Under the pieces are notes generated by a model. It saw only the letters and a program-made list of their open reading frames with translations, ran no database searches and had not been told where the DNA came from. Shown one piece after another: positions 50,699 to 59,633 of a DNA stretch of 64,000 bases. The position numbers were made by a program, and so were the translations under genes. This DNA is from JAJPKK01 sp035311445 (GTDB lineage: Bacteria > Pseudomonadota > Alphaproteobacteria > Rhizobiales > Xanthobacteraceae), in NCBI GenBank assembly GCA_035311445.1, contig DATGCX010000031.1, forward strand, positions 1-64,000, written 5' to 3'. Numbering within the stretch: position 1 is the stretch's first letter; every line of letters starts with the position of its first letter.

Positions 50699-50730
50699 AG
50701 TGTACGCTATTTTGAGTGTACGCTATTTTG
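50699..50730. repeat. Tandem 16-bp direct repeat in the moxR/DUF1285 divergent promoter
   Basis: AGTGTACGCTATTTTG occurs twice without a spacer (50699-50714 and 50715-50730). It lies between the divergent moxR and DUF1285 genes, about 120 bases from the moxR start and 100 from DUF1285. GTACG recurs at 50803. It could be a pair of regulator-binding sites or a simple slipped duplication. Confidence 0.7.
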
Positions 50731-50830
50731 CCGCAATGGCGATTGCTTTGGCGCAATAACCGTTCCCAGCTGGGACATCATATTTTCGCGAGCGGCCAGT
50801 CGTACGTTACTTTTTACAGTAGAGCCAACC

Positions 50831-51430
50831 ATGGCGAAGACAAGGCAGATTGCCAACAACGGCCTCGAAGGCATTGCGGGCGCTGTGAAATCCGCGTCCC
50901 GCAAAGGGCTGCCCCCCGTCCACCTGTGGAATCCCGCATTTTGCGGTGAGATCGACATGCGGATCGCAGCCGACGGTACCTGGTTCTACCAAGGCACTCC
51001 GATCGGCCGGCCCGCTTTGGTCAAACTGTTCGCTTCTATTCTCAAGCGAGAGGGCGAAAAATACTTCCTTGTCACTCCGGTGGAAAAGTGCGGCATCGCG
51101 GTGGACGACGTGCCGTTCATGGCCGTCGAATTGCAAATCGACGCTGCAACCGACCAGCAGCTCTATTTCCGTACCAATGTGGACGACTGGGTCGCATGTG
51201 GGCCCGATCATCCGCTGCGGTTTGAGCCGGAGTCCACGACGGGGGGCCTCAAGCCCTATGTCCACATCCGCCGCGACCTGTGGGCCAAGGTAACGCGCGC
51301 CGTCTTCTATGATCTCGTAGACCTCGGCGAAGTGCGCCAAGTCGGAGGCGCGCCGATGTTCGGCGTTGCGTCTGCCGCCGAATTTTATGCTATGGCCCGG
51401 GCCGACACCCTTGAGGACATCACCCCATGA
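50831..51430 (+). CDS. DUF1285-domain protein
   Basis: A 199-residue protein starting at the ATG at 50831 (MAKTRQIANNGLEGIAGAVK). DUF1285 blocks are CGEIDMRIAADGTWFYQGTP, IGRPALVKLFASILKREGEK, YFLVTPVEKCGIAVDDVPFM and PLRFE. The function is unknown, but the gene is regularly placed before a CoA pyrophosphatase and a CCA-adding enzyme in Rhizobiales. Its stop overlaps the next start (ATGA). Confidence 0.9.
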   Translation: MAKTRQIANNGLEGIAGAVKSASRKGLPPVHLWNPAFCGEIDMRIAADGTWFYQGTPIGRPALVKLFASILKREGEKYFLVTPVEKCGIAVDDVPFMAVELQIDAATDQQLYFRTNVDDWVACGPDHPLRFEPESTTGGLKPYVHIRRDLWAKVTRAVFYDLVDLGEVRQVGGAPMFGVASAAEFYAMARADTLEDITP

Positions 51431-52092
51431 CGAATGCGCCGGCCCAAGCCGACGTTGCCCCTGGATTGGACTTCTTCGAGCGTGCGCGCCAGCGGCTCTC
51501 CTTCGACGTGCCGACTGCGCTGCGCGACTTTACGGCGCCGGCCGTGCGGGGCGATCTCGATCTCGACCCGGAGTCCTGGGAGAAGGCGGGCGTGACAGCC
51601 GCCAAGCCAGCCGCGGTGCTCGTCCCGGTGGTCGATCGGCCGGTCCCCACCGTAATCCTGACGCAGCGCACGGCCGATCTACCGAGCCATGCCGGCCAGA
51701 TCGCCTTCCCGGGCGGCAAAATCGACGCACCGGACGAGACACCGGTGGGGGCCGCGCTGCGCGAGGCCGAGGAGGAGATCGGGCTCGCGCCGGCGCTGGT
51801 GGAGCCGCTCGGGTATCTCGATCTCTATCTGACCTTCAGCGGCTTCCGTATTCTTCCCACGGTCGCACGAATTGCGCCGGATTTTGCACTTGCGCTCAAC
51901 TTATCGGAAGTGGTGGAAGCCTTCGAAGTGCCGCTCAGCTTCCTGATGACGCCGGAAAATCATCGGCGCAACAGCCGCGACTGGAAAGGTATCATCCGTC
52001 ATTATTATGAAATTTCTTACCGGAACCGCTACATTTGGGGCGTCACAGCGGGTATCCTGCGCAATCTCTATGAGCGGATCTACCGGGAATAA
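51427..52092 (+). CDS. NUDIX hydrolase, CoA pyrophosphatase-like
   Basis: A 221-residue protein. The CoAse motif LTQRTADLPSHAGQIAFPGG precedes a Nudix box (GGKIDAPDETPVGAALREAE, then EEIGL). These enzymes split CoA or its oxidised forms into 3',5'-ADP and phosphopantetheine. It is cotranslated with DUF1285 and followed by the small membrane protein and CCA-transferase genes. Confidence 0.9.
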   Translation: MTNAPAQADVAPGLDFFERARQRLSFDVPTALRDFTAPAVRGDLDLDPESWEKAGVTAAKPAAVLVPVVDRPVPTVILTQRTADLPSHAGQIAFPGGKIDAPDETPVGAALREAEEEIGLAPALVEPLGYLDLYLTFSGFRILPTVARIAPDFALALNLSEVVEAFEVPLSFLMTPENHRRNSRDWKGIIRHYYEISYRNRYIWGVTAGILRNLYERIYRE

Positions 52093-52147
52093 AAAAAGAG
52101 AGTTGAATGAAGCTCATTGCCCGCCGCCCCCCGCTCCGCGAACCCCA

Positions 52148-52411
52148 ATGATGCGCCAGGTTGCCACCGAGCTTGCGCTCTTCCTCACGCCGTTCGTCGC
52201 CTACGCGCTGTTTCTGTGGGCAACGCGCACGGGCGTGCTCGATCTTTCGGCGTGGTCGCCGCCGCGCCTCATGTGGCTCAGCGTTGCGGCATTGGTGCTT
52301 GTGATCGCGAGCTTCCTGGTACTGGCGGAATTCGGCGGAATGCCACCCGGCTCAACTTATGTGCCGGCGCATCTGGAGAACGGGCGGTTTGTGCCCGGCG
52401 CCGAGAGATGA
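52148..52411 (+). CDS. Small membrane protein (DUF6111-like)
   Basis: An 87-residue protein with two helices (VATELALFLTPFVAYALFLW and LMWLSVAALVLVIASFLVLA) and a polar tail GGMPPGSTYVPAHLENGRF. A protein of this form separates the Nudix and CCA genes in related genomes. Start is the first of two adjacent ATGs at 52148. Its end overlaps the CCA gene start by four bases. Confidence 0.8.
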   Translation: MMRQVATELALFLTPFVAYALFLWATRTGVLDLSAWSPPRLMWLSVAALVLVIASFLVLAEFGGMPPGSTYVPAHLENGRFVPGAER

Positions 52412-53655
52412 CCACCCTGCAATTGCATGACGCGGGCTGGCTGGGCGCGCCGGCGCTCGCGCGCGCACTTTCGATCCTCAACGGAGGCGGCGAGGAGGCG
52501 CGCGTGGTCGGGGGTGCGGCACGCAACGCCCTGATGGGGCTGCCTCTGAGCGATATCGACATTGCCACCACGGCTTCGCCCGATGAGGTGGTGCGTCGTG
52601 CGACAGCGGCCGGATTGAAGGCGGTGCCGACAGGCATAGACCACGGCACGATCACAGTTGTGGCTGATGGCACGCCGTTCGAGGTCACCACGTTGCGGCA
52701 GGACGTCGAGACCTTTGGCCGCAAGGCCAAGGTCGCGTTCGGGCGCGATTGGAAAATCGATGCCGAGCGGCGCGACTTCACAATGAATGCGCTGTCGATC
52801 TCGCCCGACGGCACGGTGTACGACTACGTCGATGGCCTCGCCGACCTGAGGGCGCGCCGCGTCCGCTTCATCGGCGATCCGGCGCGGCGTATTGCAGAGG
52901 ATTATCTGCGCATTCTGCGATTCTTCCGCTTCCATGCGTCTTATGCACATGGACCTCCCGACCCTGCCGGGCTGCATGCCTGTATCGTCGCGCGCAACGG
53001 GTTGCGCGCCTTGTCGCGCGAGCGGGTTCGAGCGGAGATGATGAAGCTGTTGATCGCGCCGTTCGCGGTGCCGACTCTCGCCGTGATGGCGGAAGCGGGT
53101 TTCGCGACACTGCTGCTTGGTGGCGTGCCGCTGCTCGCGAGCTTCGCCAACATGATCAAGGTCGAGCAAGCGACGGCGGTCGCGCCGGACGCGGTGCGTC
53201 GGCTCGGCGCGCTCGGCGTCCTGGTCACCGAGGACGCCGAGCGGTTACGAGACAAGCTGCGCCTGTTCAATGCCGAGTACGACCGCCTCGCAGCCATGTC
53301 GGACCGGTGGTGGCGCGTATCGCCAGCGCTTGGCGACGCCGGCGCCCGGGCACTCCTGTATCGGCTGGGGCCTACCAAGTACGTCGATCGCATACTGATC
53401 GCGTGGACGCGGGCACTGCCGGGGGCCGCCGATCCGGCGTGGCGCGACCTCGCTTCGCTGCCGACCCGTTGGACGGCGCCGCGCTTTCCGCTCAGATCCG
53501 CCGACCTCGTTACGCGCGGCGTGGCGAGGGGGCCGGCGCTCGGCGCGGCCGTGCGCGCCGCCGAGGAGTCGTGGATCGCGGCGGAGTTCCCGCAGGATCA
53601 GGTTGCGCTCGATCGCATTGCTGACGATGCTGCGCGCCGCGCGACGGTGATATAG
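52408..53655 (+). CDS. CCA tRNA nucleotidyltransferase/poly(A) polymerase-family protein
   Basis: A 415-residue class II tRNA nucleotidyltransferase. The head domain has ARVVGGAARNALMGLPLSDI followed by DIAT (G-G then D-x-D metal site), KAVPTGIDHGTITVVADG and RDFTMNALSISPDGTVYDYV; the neck motif RIAEDYLRILRFFRFHASYA is typical. It adds CCA, or part of it, to tRNA 3' ends. The start overlaps the preceding gene (ATGA). Confidence 0.93.
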   Translation: MTTLQLHDAGWLGAPALARALSILNGGGEEARVVGGAARNALMGLPLSDIDIATTASPDEVVRRATAAGLKAVPTGIDHGTITVVADGTPFEVTTLRQDVETFGRKAKVAFGRDWKIDAERRDFTMNALSISPDGTVYDYVDGLADLRARRVRFIGDPARRIAEDYLRILRFFRFHASYAHGPPDPAGLHACIVARNGLRALSRERVRAEMMKLLIAPFAVPTLAVMAEAGFATLLLGGVPLLASFANMIKVEQATAVAPDAVRRLGALGVLVTEDAERLRDKLRLFNAEYDRLAAMSDRWWRVSPALGDAGARALLYRLGPTKYVDRILIAWTRALPGAADPAWRDLASLPTRWTAPRFPLRSADLVTRGVARGPALGAAVRAAEESWIAAEFPQDQVALDRIADDAARRATVI

Positions 53656-53772
53656 GTCGAACGCATGTGCCCCGGCGGTCGGCATTTGCGGCCGTAACTC
53701 TCCGAAAGCAAGGCTCTGTCTCCGTTCGACGATATCTCGATCCCGCAACTCCTGCTGATTGCCGCTGCGGCC

Positions 53773-54471
53773 GTGTTCACTTCGCTGATCGGAGGCATCG
53801 CCGGCTATGGCACCGGAGCGCTGATGCCTCTGGTCCTGGTGCCCATCGTCGGGCCCGAGCCGGTGGTGCCGATCATTGCAATTTCCGCGACGCTTACCAA
53901 TTTGAGCCGCTCGCTGGCGTTCCGCCGCTTGATTGATTGGCGGCGGGCGAAAGTCGTCGTTGTCGCCGCGATTCCGACCTGCATTCTCGGTGCCTGGGCC
54001 TACACACTGCTGTCCGGTCCCGGCGCGATGCTGCTGATCGGCTCGATGCTGGTCCTGGTGGTGCTGCTGCGCCGCGTCGTCGGGCGCCACGGATTTCGGG
54101 TTGGCGATCGTGGGCTGGTGGTGGGCGCCTGCGGATGGGGGCTTGTGGTCGGTGGCACCAACGGTGCGGGCGTCATCATCATCTCGCTGCTGGTCGCGGC
54201 GGGCCTTACCGGCGCATCCGTAATTGCAACCGACGCCGCGCTTTCGGTCGTGGTCGGCCTCGCCCGGTTCGCGGTGTTCGGCATCGCCGGCGTTGCCACC
54301 ACGAAGGTTATCGCCGTGGCGTTCCTCATCGGGGCGGCGACGCTTCCGGGCGCATTTCTGGCGCGGCTGATCATCGAGCGCCTGCCGGTACACGTCCACA
54401 CCGCGATGCTCGATGCGGTCGTGGTGATCGGGGGGGTAGTGATGATCGCCGGGGCGGTGGGAAAGATGTAG
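53773..54471 (+). CDS. TauE/SafE-family permease
   Basis: A 232-residue protein with about seven or eight helices and the family pattern GGIAGYGTGALMPLVLVPIV, a repeat at GWGLVVGGTNGAGVIIISLL, and VVGLARFAVFGI. The GTG start at 53773 cuts into the first helix. The same frame is open upstream to 53698 and encodes LSPFDDISIPQLLLIAAAAV, which fits the family's N-terminus, so translation may begin at the CTG at 53716. TauE-type permeases move sulfonates, sulfite or other anions. Confidence 0.82.
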   Translation: MFTSLIGGIAGYGTGALMPLVLVPIVGPEPVVPIIAISATLTNLSRSLAFRRLIDWRRAKVVVVAAIPTCILGAWAYTLLSGPGAMLLIGSMLVLVVLLRRVVGRHGFRVGDRGLVVGACGWGLVVGGTNGAGVIIISLLVAAGLTGASVIATDAALSVVVGLARFAVFGIAGVATTKVIAVAFLIGAATLPGAFLARLIIERLPVHVHTAMLDAVVVIGGVVMIAGAVGKM

Positions 54472-54716
54472 GGATCGCAAGCCAGCGTGGCTTGGCAAGC
54501 CGAGAGAGCTGGGAGTGTGACTCCTGACGTGCGACAGGTAGCGGAACCCGATACAGGACTATTGGGGTTCGTAAGTGGGTGCTGTCCCGGTGAGTTTAAG
54601 TCTCGCGCAATTGAGGGCCGAACATACCAAAGCGTTGGGCCCTCCTCATTGGCGATCCTGCCAAAGCGCAAAAGTTACGCTTTGCCCGCACCTGCTTTTC
54701 CGATTTCAGGAACTTC

Positions 54717-56279
54717 TCATCCCCCGCCGCCCGGGGCCGGCGTCCTGGCCGCCACGGGTCCGACGATCCGCTCGAAGTCGGCGTTTGATCCCGGGTTGCC
54801 GTGGATCGGAACGTGCTGCGCCACATCGAGCTTCAGCCGCTTGATGTTCCTGAACAGCGCAACGGCGTTCAGGTTGACATTCGCAAGCGTCCCTCCGGCA
54901 GGCGGAGGCCCGTAGAGATCGGCATTGATGAGGATCTTGTCCTGCGGGAGATAGGCGACCAGCATGTCGTCAGCATGATTGAGATTGTCGACGTGGTACA
55001 GCTTGATGCTGTGCTGCCCGTCGCTGATCGAGTACTCGTCCGTGAACGTCTGCAGCGTGACCGGGCCGGGACCGGTCGGGGCAAACGGGAACTGCGACAG
55101 CCGGTCAGGCTCCAGGGTCCGCGACTGCGGCCCCAGGACGACCTTCTGGAAATAGTCCCTGTCATGATCGTCAGCGATGACCGTGGCGCCTTCGGCGGCG
55201 TAGGTTCGCACCCCGCCGAGATGATCGAAGTGGTGGTGCGTGACGACCACATAGCGGATCGGCTTGTTGGGAATTGTCTTCTTGATTTCCGCGATCACGG
55301 CGTTGGAACGCACCTCGTTCGTCGGCGCCTCAATGACGGCGATGAAATCCTTGAACTCGACAGCCACGCTGTTGGCATTGCTGCCGCCCATGAGCCATAC
55401 GCCGTCCCCGAGCTTTTGCGCGGCTACACGCTGCTGTGGAGCGGGCGCATTGCGCGCGTTGTCGGGAACCGTCAAGGCAGCATCGGGCACATTCACCTTG
55501 GCGTCGGTGACTCGCACCTCCATCCAGTTATGGCCACCGGGCACCAGGGGATTATCGCCCTGATGGGCGTGACTGCGGAACGGGAACTTGGCGCCGTTGC
55601 CAACGTCGCGATAGTCGCTGTAGCGGATTTCGACCATCATGTCGCCGAGAACCGGGTCGGGAACCGACGTAATCACCCGCTCGAGCAGGTTGTCTTTGTT
55701 GAACTCACCGGTCACCCGGTACTTGCCCATGGTGGTGAAGCCGACGACTTTGAGTGTACGATCCTGGCGAATGTAGTAGCGGTCCTCGACCGTCGCGTTG
55801 CCGGCCTGCTGGGCAGCCTTGATGAATCCGTGCGGAGTGAGCGAGATCAGCAGCTGGCGATACTCGGCGGCGGCCTGCTGCGGATTGGGCTGACCTTGCG
55901 GGTTCAGGTTCCAGGCGTAGTTGCCGCTGGCAAAGTTCGTGGTGTGCACTTCGCCCTGGAGCGGAACGAAGCCGCCGCCGCGCGGCGGATTGTTGCCCTG
56001 AACGCGAACATGATCCTCTTTGAAGGATTTGCTGGCGTAGTCGATGGTCGCCGTATAGCTCTTGAAGTCCGTTCGCGGCCAATCCGAGCCCGTACCTTCG
56101 GTGGCGAAGCTTTGGCCTACTGCGCCCATCCAGCCGGTGCCCGTGTACACGACCGAATTCACCGCACTCGCGCCTATGGCTTTGTCGGCAGCCTGCAACA
56201 GGCTTGTGGCATTTTGTGCGGTTGCAGGCCCGGCCATCAGGGCCGATCCTGCCAATAGGATTCCCAATTTGTGTCTCAT
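54717..56279 (-). CDS. Exported metallo-beta-lactamase-fold hydrolase
   Basis: A 520-residue protein starting at the ATG at 56279 after GGGAGG. The signal peptide ends GPATAQ. A beta-rich domain of about 260 residues precedes the MBL fold, which has VVVTHHHFDHLGGVRTYAAE (HxHxDH), DNLNHADDMLVAYLPQDKIL (His/Asp) and HVPIHGNPG (His). A dinuclear zinc hydrolase acting in the periplasm is likely; the substrate is unknown. Confidence 0.87.
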   Translation of the reverse strand: MRHKLGILLAGSALMAGPATAQNATSLLQAADKAIGASAVNSVVYTGTGWMGAVGQSFATEGTGSDWPRTDFKSYTATIDYASKSFKEDHVRVQGNNPPRGGGFVPLQGEVHTTNFASGNYAWNLNPQGQPNPQQAAAEYRQLLISLTPHGFIKAAQQAGNATVEDRYYIRQDRTLKVVGFTTMGKYRVTGEFNKDNLLERVITSVPDPVLGDMMVEIRYSDYRDVGNGAKFPFRSHAHQGDNPLVPGGHNWMEVRVTDAKVNVPDAALTVPDNARNAPAPQQRVAAQKLGDGVWLMGGSNANSVAVEFKDFIAVIEAPTNEVRSNAVIAEIKKTIPNKPIRYVVVTHHHFDHLGGVRTYAAEGATVIADDHDRDYFQKVVLGPQSRTLEPDRLSQFPFAPTGPGPVTLQTFTDEYSISDGQHSIKLYHVDNLNHADDMLVAYLPQDKILINADLYGPPPAGGTLANVNLNAVALFRNIKRLKLDVAQHVPIHGNPGSNADFERIVGPVAARTPAPGGGG

Positions 56280-56457
56280 GCGGCGTCCTCCCAGAAACGG
56301 CCCAAGAGGCTCTCCGAAGTCGGCCGATGAATACGCAACGCCGGCACGATGCCCTTGGGACTTTGCGTGCCCGCTCGGGGCCGCAGGACAATAGCTGATC
56401 GGCGCCTGGGTGTGAAGCATTGAACCGGGAATCGCGATACCCGGGCTTGAGGGGCTC

Positions 56458-56517
56458 GGTGACGGTGCATCCTGGGCGGTGTGCGTAGATGAGTATGTTG
56501 GTGTCGATGGCGATTAT
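56458..56517 (-). pseudogene. Truncated vapC (PIN toxin) remnant
   Basis: The frame following the antitoxin reads IIAIDTNILIYAHRPGC, the N-terminus of a PIN toxin with its first catalytic Asp, but continues only as unrelated sequence. The expected ATG overlapping the antitoxin stop is ATA (GGATAATCGCC). A 20-bp near-perfect palindrome (56425-56444) lies just beyond the point where similarity ends. The toxin is therefore dead. Confidence 0.7.
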
Positions 56518-56759
56518 CCGCCTCGACCCTCGTATGCGAGGTCGCGAATCTTGTCCCAATCGGCATCGCGCAGCTCTGGAACCAGTCCCTGCCCATTGGA
56601 CGTTACCAGGCGCAAACGAAACGGGCGCGCATTCTTCCGATCAGCGATGATCTTGCGTTGTCCCTGTTCGACCAGTGCCCGCAGGGTCGTCCCCTCGCGG
56701 GCGGCAATTTTTCGCGCTTCGCGCAAGAGGGGATCAGATATTTCGAATGTCGTCTTCAC
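56514..56759 (-). CDS. VapB-like antitoxin (orphaned)
   Basis: An 81-residue protein starting at a GTG behind GGAG. KTTFEISDPLLREARKIAAR and GTTLRALVEQGQRKII form a ribbon-helix-helix-like type II antitoxin; the C-terminal LRDADWDKIRDLAYEGRGG is the toxin-binding tail common in VapB families. The downstream vapC is truncated. It could persist as a decoy antitoxin or be decaying. Confidence 0.75.
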   Translation of the reverse strand: MKTTFEISDPLLREARKIAAREGTTLRALVEQGQRKIIADRKNARPFRLRLVTSNGQGLVPELRDADWDKIRDLAYEGRGG

Positions 56760-56854
56760 GTTCCATATCTCCGGTTTTACCGATATCCGCAGCAACATCA
56801 TATATCGCGACGCGGCAACCGTGCGATCGGCCGCCCGCAAAGCAGACGACGGGC

Positions 56855-57739
56855 CTAGGGCCACTTCACCACCGGCGGCATTGAGGACAGTATCGAATCG
56901 ACGTTGCCGCCCGTTTTCAGCCCGAACACGGTGCCGCGGTCATAGAGCAGGTTGAACTCCACGTAGCGGCCGCGGCGGATGAGCTGTTCTTCGCGTTCGG
57001 CCTCATCCCATGCTGTCGAGAAATTGCGCCGCACCAGAGCGGGATAGATATTCAGGAAAGCGCGTCCCACGTCCTGCGTAAAGGCGAACGCGGCGTCCCA
57101 GTCCGCTTCCAGATAGTCGTAGAATATGCCGCCGATGCCGCGCATCTCGTTGCGGTGTTTCAGAAAGAAGTATTCGTCGCACCATTTCTTGTATTTTTCA
57201 TAAGGCGCGACGGTCGCGTGAGCGTCGCACGCGGACTTCATGGCGGCATGGAAGGCCGCTGTGTCGGGATCGTCCTGAGTGCGGCGGCAGTCGAGCACCG
57301 GAGTGAGATCGGCGCCGCCGCCGAACCATGCCTTGGTGGTGACGACGAAACGGGTGTTCATGTGGACAGCCGGCACATGCGGATTCCACAGATGGGCGAT
57401 CAGCGAAATGCCGGAGGCCCAGAAACGCGGATCAGTTTCTGCGCCGGGAATCTGGTTGCGGAATTCCGGCGCGAACTCGCCGAACACCGTGGAGACGTGG
57501 ACACCAACCTTCTCGAACACGCGCCCCTTCATCATTGATATGACGCCTCCCCCGCCGGGGGCGCCGGTGTGATCGCTGCGCGACCACCGTGTGCGCACGA
57601 ACCTGCCCGCGCTGCCGCCGTAAAGCGAGGCCGGCGCCTCGATTTCCAGCCGCTCGAATGCCGCGCAAATGTCGTCGCGCAACACCTCGAACCAGGCTTT
57701 GGCGCGCGCCTTGCGCCCTTCGAGTTGGCTTGCGTCCAT
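56855..57739 (-). CDS. hemF: Oxygen-dependent coproporphyrinogen III oxidase
   Basis: A 294-residue protein with the HemF signatures: GGGVISMMKGRVFEKVGVHV, SLIAHLWNPHVPAVHMNTRF, WFGGGADLTPVLDCRR, YKKWCDEYFFLKHRNEMRGI and GRYVEFNLLYDRGTVFGLKT. It makes protoporphyrinogen IX from coproporphyrinogen III in haem synthesis using O2. The ATG at 57739 is taken as start; a GTG two codons upstream is possible. Haem-requiring cytochrome genes lie 3 kb away. Confidence 0.95.
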   Translation of the reverse strand: MDASQLEGRKARAKAWFEVLRDDICAAFERLEIEAPASLYGGSAGRFVRTRWSRSDHTGAPGGGGVISMMKGRVFEKVGVHVSTVFGEFAPEFRNQIPGAETDPRFWASGISLIAHLWNPHVPAVHMNTRFVVTTKAWFGGGADLTPVLDCRRTQDDPDTAAFHAAMKSACDAHATVAPYEKYKKWCDEYFFLKHRNEMRGIGGIFYDYLEADWDAAFAFTQDVGRAFLNIYPALVRRNFSTAWDEAEREEQLIRRGRYVEFNLLYDRGTVFGLKTGGNVDSILSSMPPVVKWP

Positions 57740-57978
57740 TTTCACTTGTTGCCCTAAGGATGGTGTCTACCGTCGCGATACCCTTGACGCGCCCGACCAT
57801 CGGCCGATGATCTGGAATTCCAGCGATGCCGTGCTGCGTCAAGCCCCCGTTTATCGGTGCTTCCCTGCCGCAACAATCGCATTGGCGACGAGCGGGAGTA
57901 ACAGCTTTTTGCGGTCATTCACACCCGTGAAACAAATTTGGCGTCATGGTGATCGCCTGACCCTTCTCTGAATGGCAA

Positions 57979-59607
57979 ATGCCCATGTCTTTTCGAACGT
58001 CTCAGCGCAAAAATGTCCCAATCGACCGTCGTCAGCTCATTGGAGGCCTCGGCGCCGGCTGCGCCTGCCTTCTTACCGCCCCAGCCGTGGTCGGTCGGGC
58101 GCTGGCGCAGAATCGGCGTTGGTCCGCCCATCCGTTCAGCCTTGGTGTCGCCTCCGGCGCGCCGCGTCCGGATGGTTTTGTGCTGTGGACGCGGCTCGCT
58201 CCCGATCCGCTCTCCACCAATCCGGCGACCCCCGGCGGCATGTCCGGCGGCGACGTGCCGGTCGCCTACGAGATCGCCGGCGACGAGGCGATGCGCGATA
58301 TCGTTCGCCGCGGCGTTGCCGATGCCGAGGCGGCCTATGGTTGGTCGGTTCATGCTGATGTTTTCGATCTGCAACCGGGGCGGTTTTACTGGTATCGTTT
58401 CACGTGTGGAGATGCCGTGAGCCCGGTAGGGCGCACCATGACTGCCGTTGCGGCCGGAACGCCGGTGGAGCGCATGCGGTTCGGCTTCGTGTCCTGTGCC
58501 AATTATGAGCACGGCTATTTTGCCGCCTACCGCCACCTCGCCGACGAAAACCCGGACATGGTGGTGTTTCTCGGCGACTACCTCTACGAAGGCGTAGAAC
58601 AAGTTCGTCCGACCGTCCGCCTCCATAGCGACGGGATCGAGGCCGCGACGCTGCCGACATACCGCAACCGCTATGCGCAATATCGGCTCGATGCCGACCT
58701 GCAACGTCTGCATGCGGCTGCACCAGCGCTCGTCACCTGGGACGACCACGAGGTCGCGAACGACTACGCCGACAAGTGGTCGCAATTTTACGATGATCCT
58801 GACATGTTCCTGCGCCGGCGCGCCGCCGCCTATCAGGCGTTCTATGAACACATGCCGGTGCGGCCGATTTTGTCACGGCCCGAAGGACCCGTGATGCGCA
58901 TCTACGACCGGTTCACCTTCGGCGACCTGCTCGAGGTATCGATGATCGATGGTCGGCAATATCGCTCGCGCCCCGCCTGTTACGCGCCGCCGGACAGGCT
59001 GCGCGGGCATTTGGAATCCGACGCCAATTGTTCCGAGCGTCGCGCCGAGGGGCGCACGATGATCGGGTTTGCCCAGGAAAGCTGGCTCGGCGTCGGGCTC
59101 ACTCGATCCAAGGCCAAATGGAATGTGATCGCTCAGGACGTGCTGATGGCGCAGTTACGCCAGAAGATGCCCGACGGCAGTTTCGGTTTCTGGACCGATG
59201 ACTGGGACGGCTTCCCGGCGAGCCGCCGCCGGCTGCTGCAGCGGATCGTCCAGACCCGAGTATCGAATCCGGTGGTGATCGGAGGTGACGTCCACGCCTT
59301 TTTTGCAAACGATCTGCGCGTCGATTTTGACGACTCGAAATCATCCGCCATAGCGACTGAATTCGTCGGCACCTCGATATCGTCGGCCGGACCGCCCTAT
59401 GAGCTTATAGCGGCATCCCTGCCGGACAATCCGCACGTCCAATTCTTCGAAAGCCGCAAGCGCGGTTATGTAAGCGCCGATGTCGATAATAGGCAAATGA
59501 CGTCACGGCTGCGCGTCATATCCGATGTCACCGACCCGAAAGCGAGCGTGTCGACCCTTAAAACTTTCGCGGTCGAGAGCGGCAAGCCAGGGGTCGTGAC
59601 GGCGTGA
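57979..59607 (+). CDS. PhoD-like alkaline phosphatase/phosphodiesterase
   Basis: A 542-residue protein with a Tat signal (DRRQLIGGLGAGCACLLTAP). The mature part has FGFVSCANYEHGYFAAYRHL, MVVFLGDYLYE (metal Asp and Tyr), LVTWDDHEVANDYAD and NPVVIGGDVHAFFAND, the PhoD metal and active-site regions. PhoD enzymes release phosphate from mono- and diesters in the periplasm using Ca2+/Fe3+. No Pho box was identified upstream. Confidence 0.92.
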   Translation: MPMSFRTSQRKNVPIDRRQLIGGLGAGCACLLTAPAVVGRALAQNRRWSAHPFSLGVASGAPRPDGFVLWTRLAPDPLSTNPATPGGMSGGDVPVAYEIAGDEAMRDIVRRGVADAEAAYGWSVHADVFDLQPGRFYWYRFTCGDAVSPVGRTMTAVAAGTPVERMRFGFVSCANYEHGYFAAYRHLADENPDMVVFLGDYLYEGVEQVRPTVRLHSDGIEAATLPTYRNRYAQYRLDADLQRLHAAAPALVTWDDHEVANDYADKWSQFYDDPDMFLRRRAAAYQAFYEHMPVRPILSRPEGPVMRIYDRFTFGDLLEVSMIDGRQYRSRPACYAPPDRLRGHLESDANCSERRAEGRTMIGFAQESWLGVGLTRSKAKWNVIAQDVLMAQLRQKMPDGSFGFWTDDWDGFPASRRRLLQRIVQTRVSNPVVIGGDVHAFFANDLRVDFDDSKSSAIATEFVGTSISSAGPPYELIAASLPDNPHVQFFESRKRGYVSADVDNRQMTSRLRVISDVTDPKASVSTLKTFAVESGKPGVVTA

Positions 59608-59633
59608 TGTCAGCGCATTCGGATCACCGCGCA

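Noticed and set aside
53245..54498. 417-codon minus-strand frame opposite the CCA and TauE genes
   Set aside because: It crosses two supported genes and reads as charged low-complexity sequence.
54801..56258. 485-codon open frame antisense to the exported MBL-fold gene
   Set aside because: The sense strand has signal peptide, RBS and HxHxDH motif; the antisense product has none.
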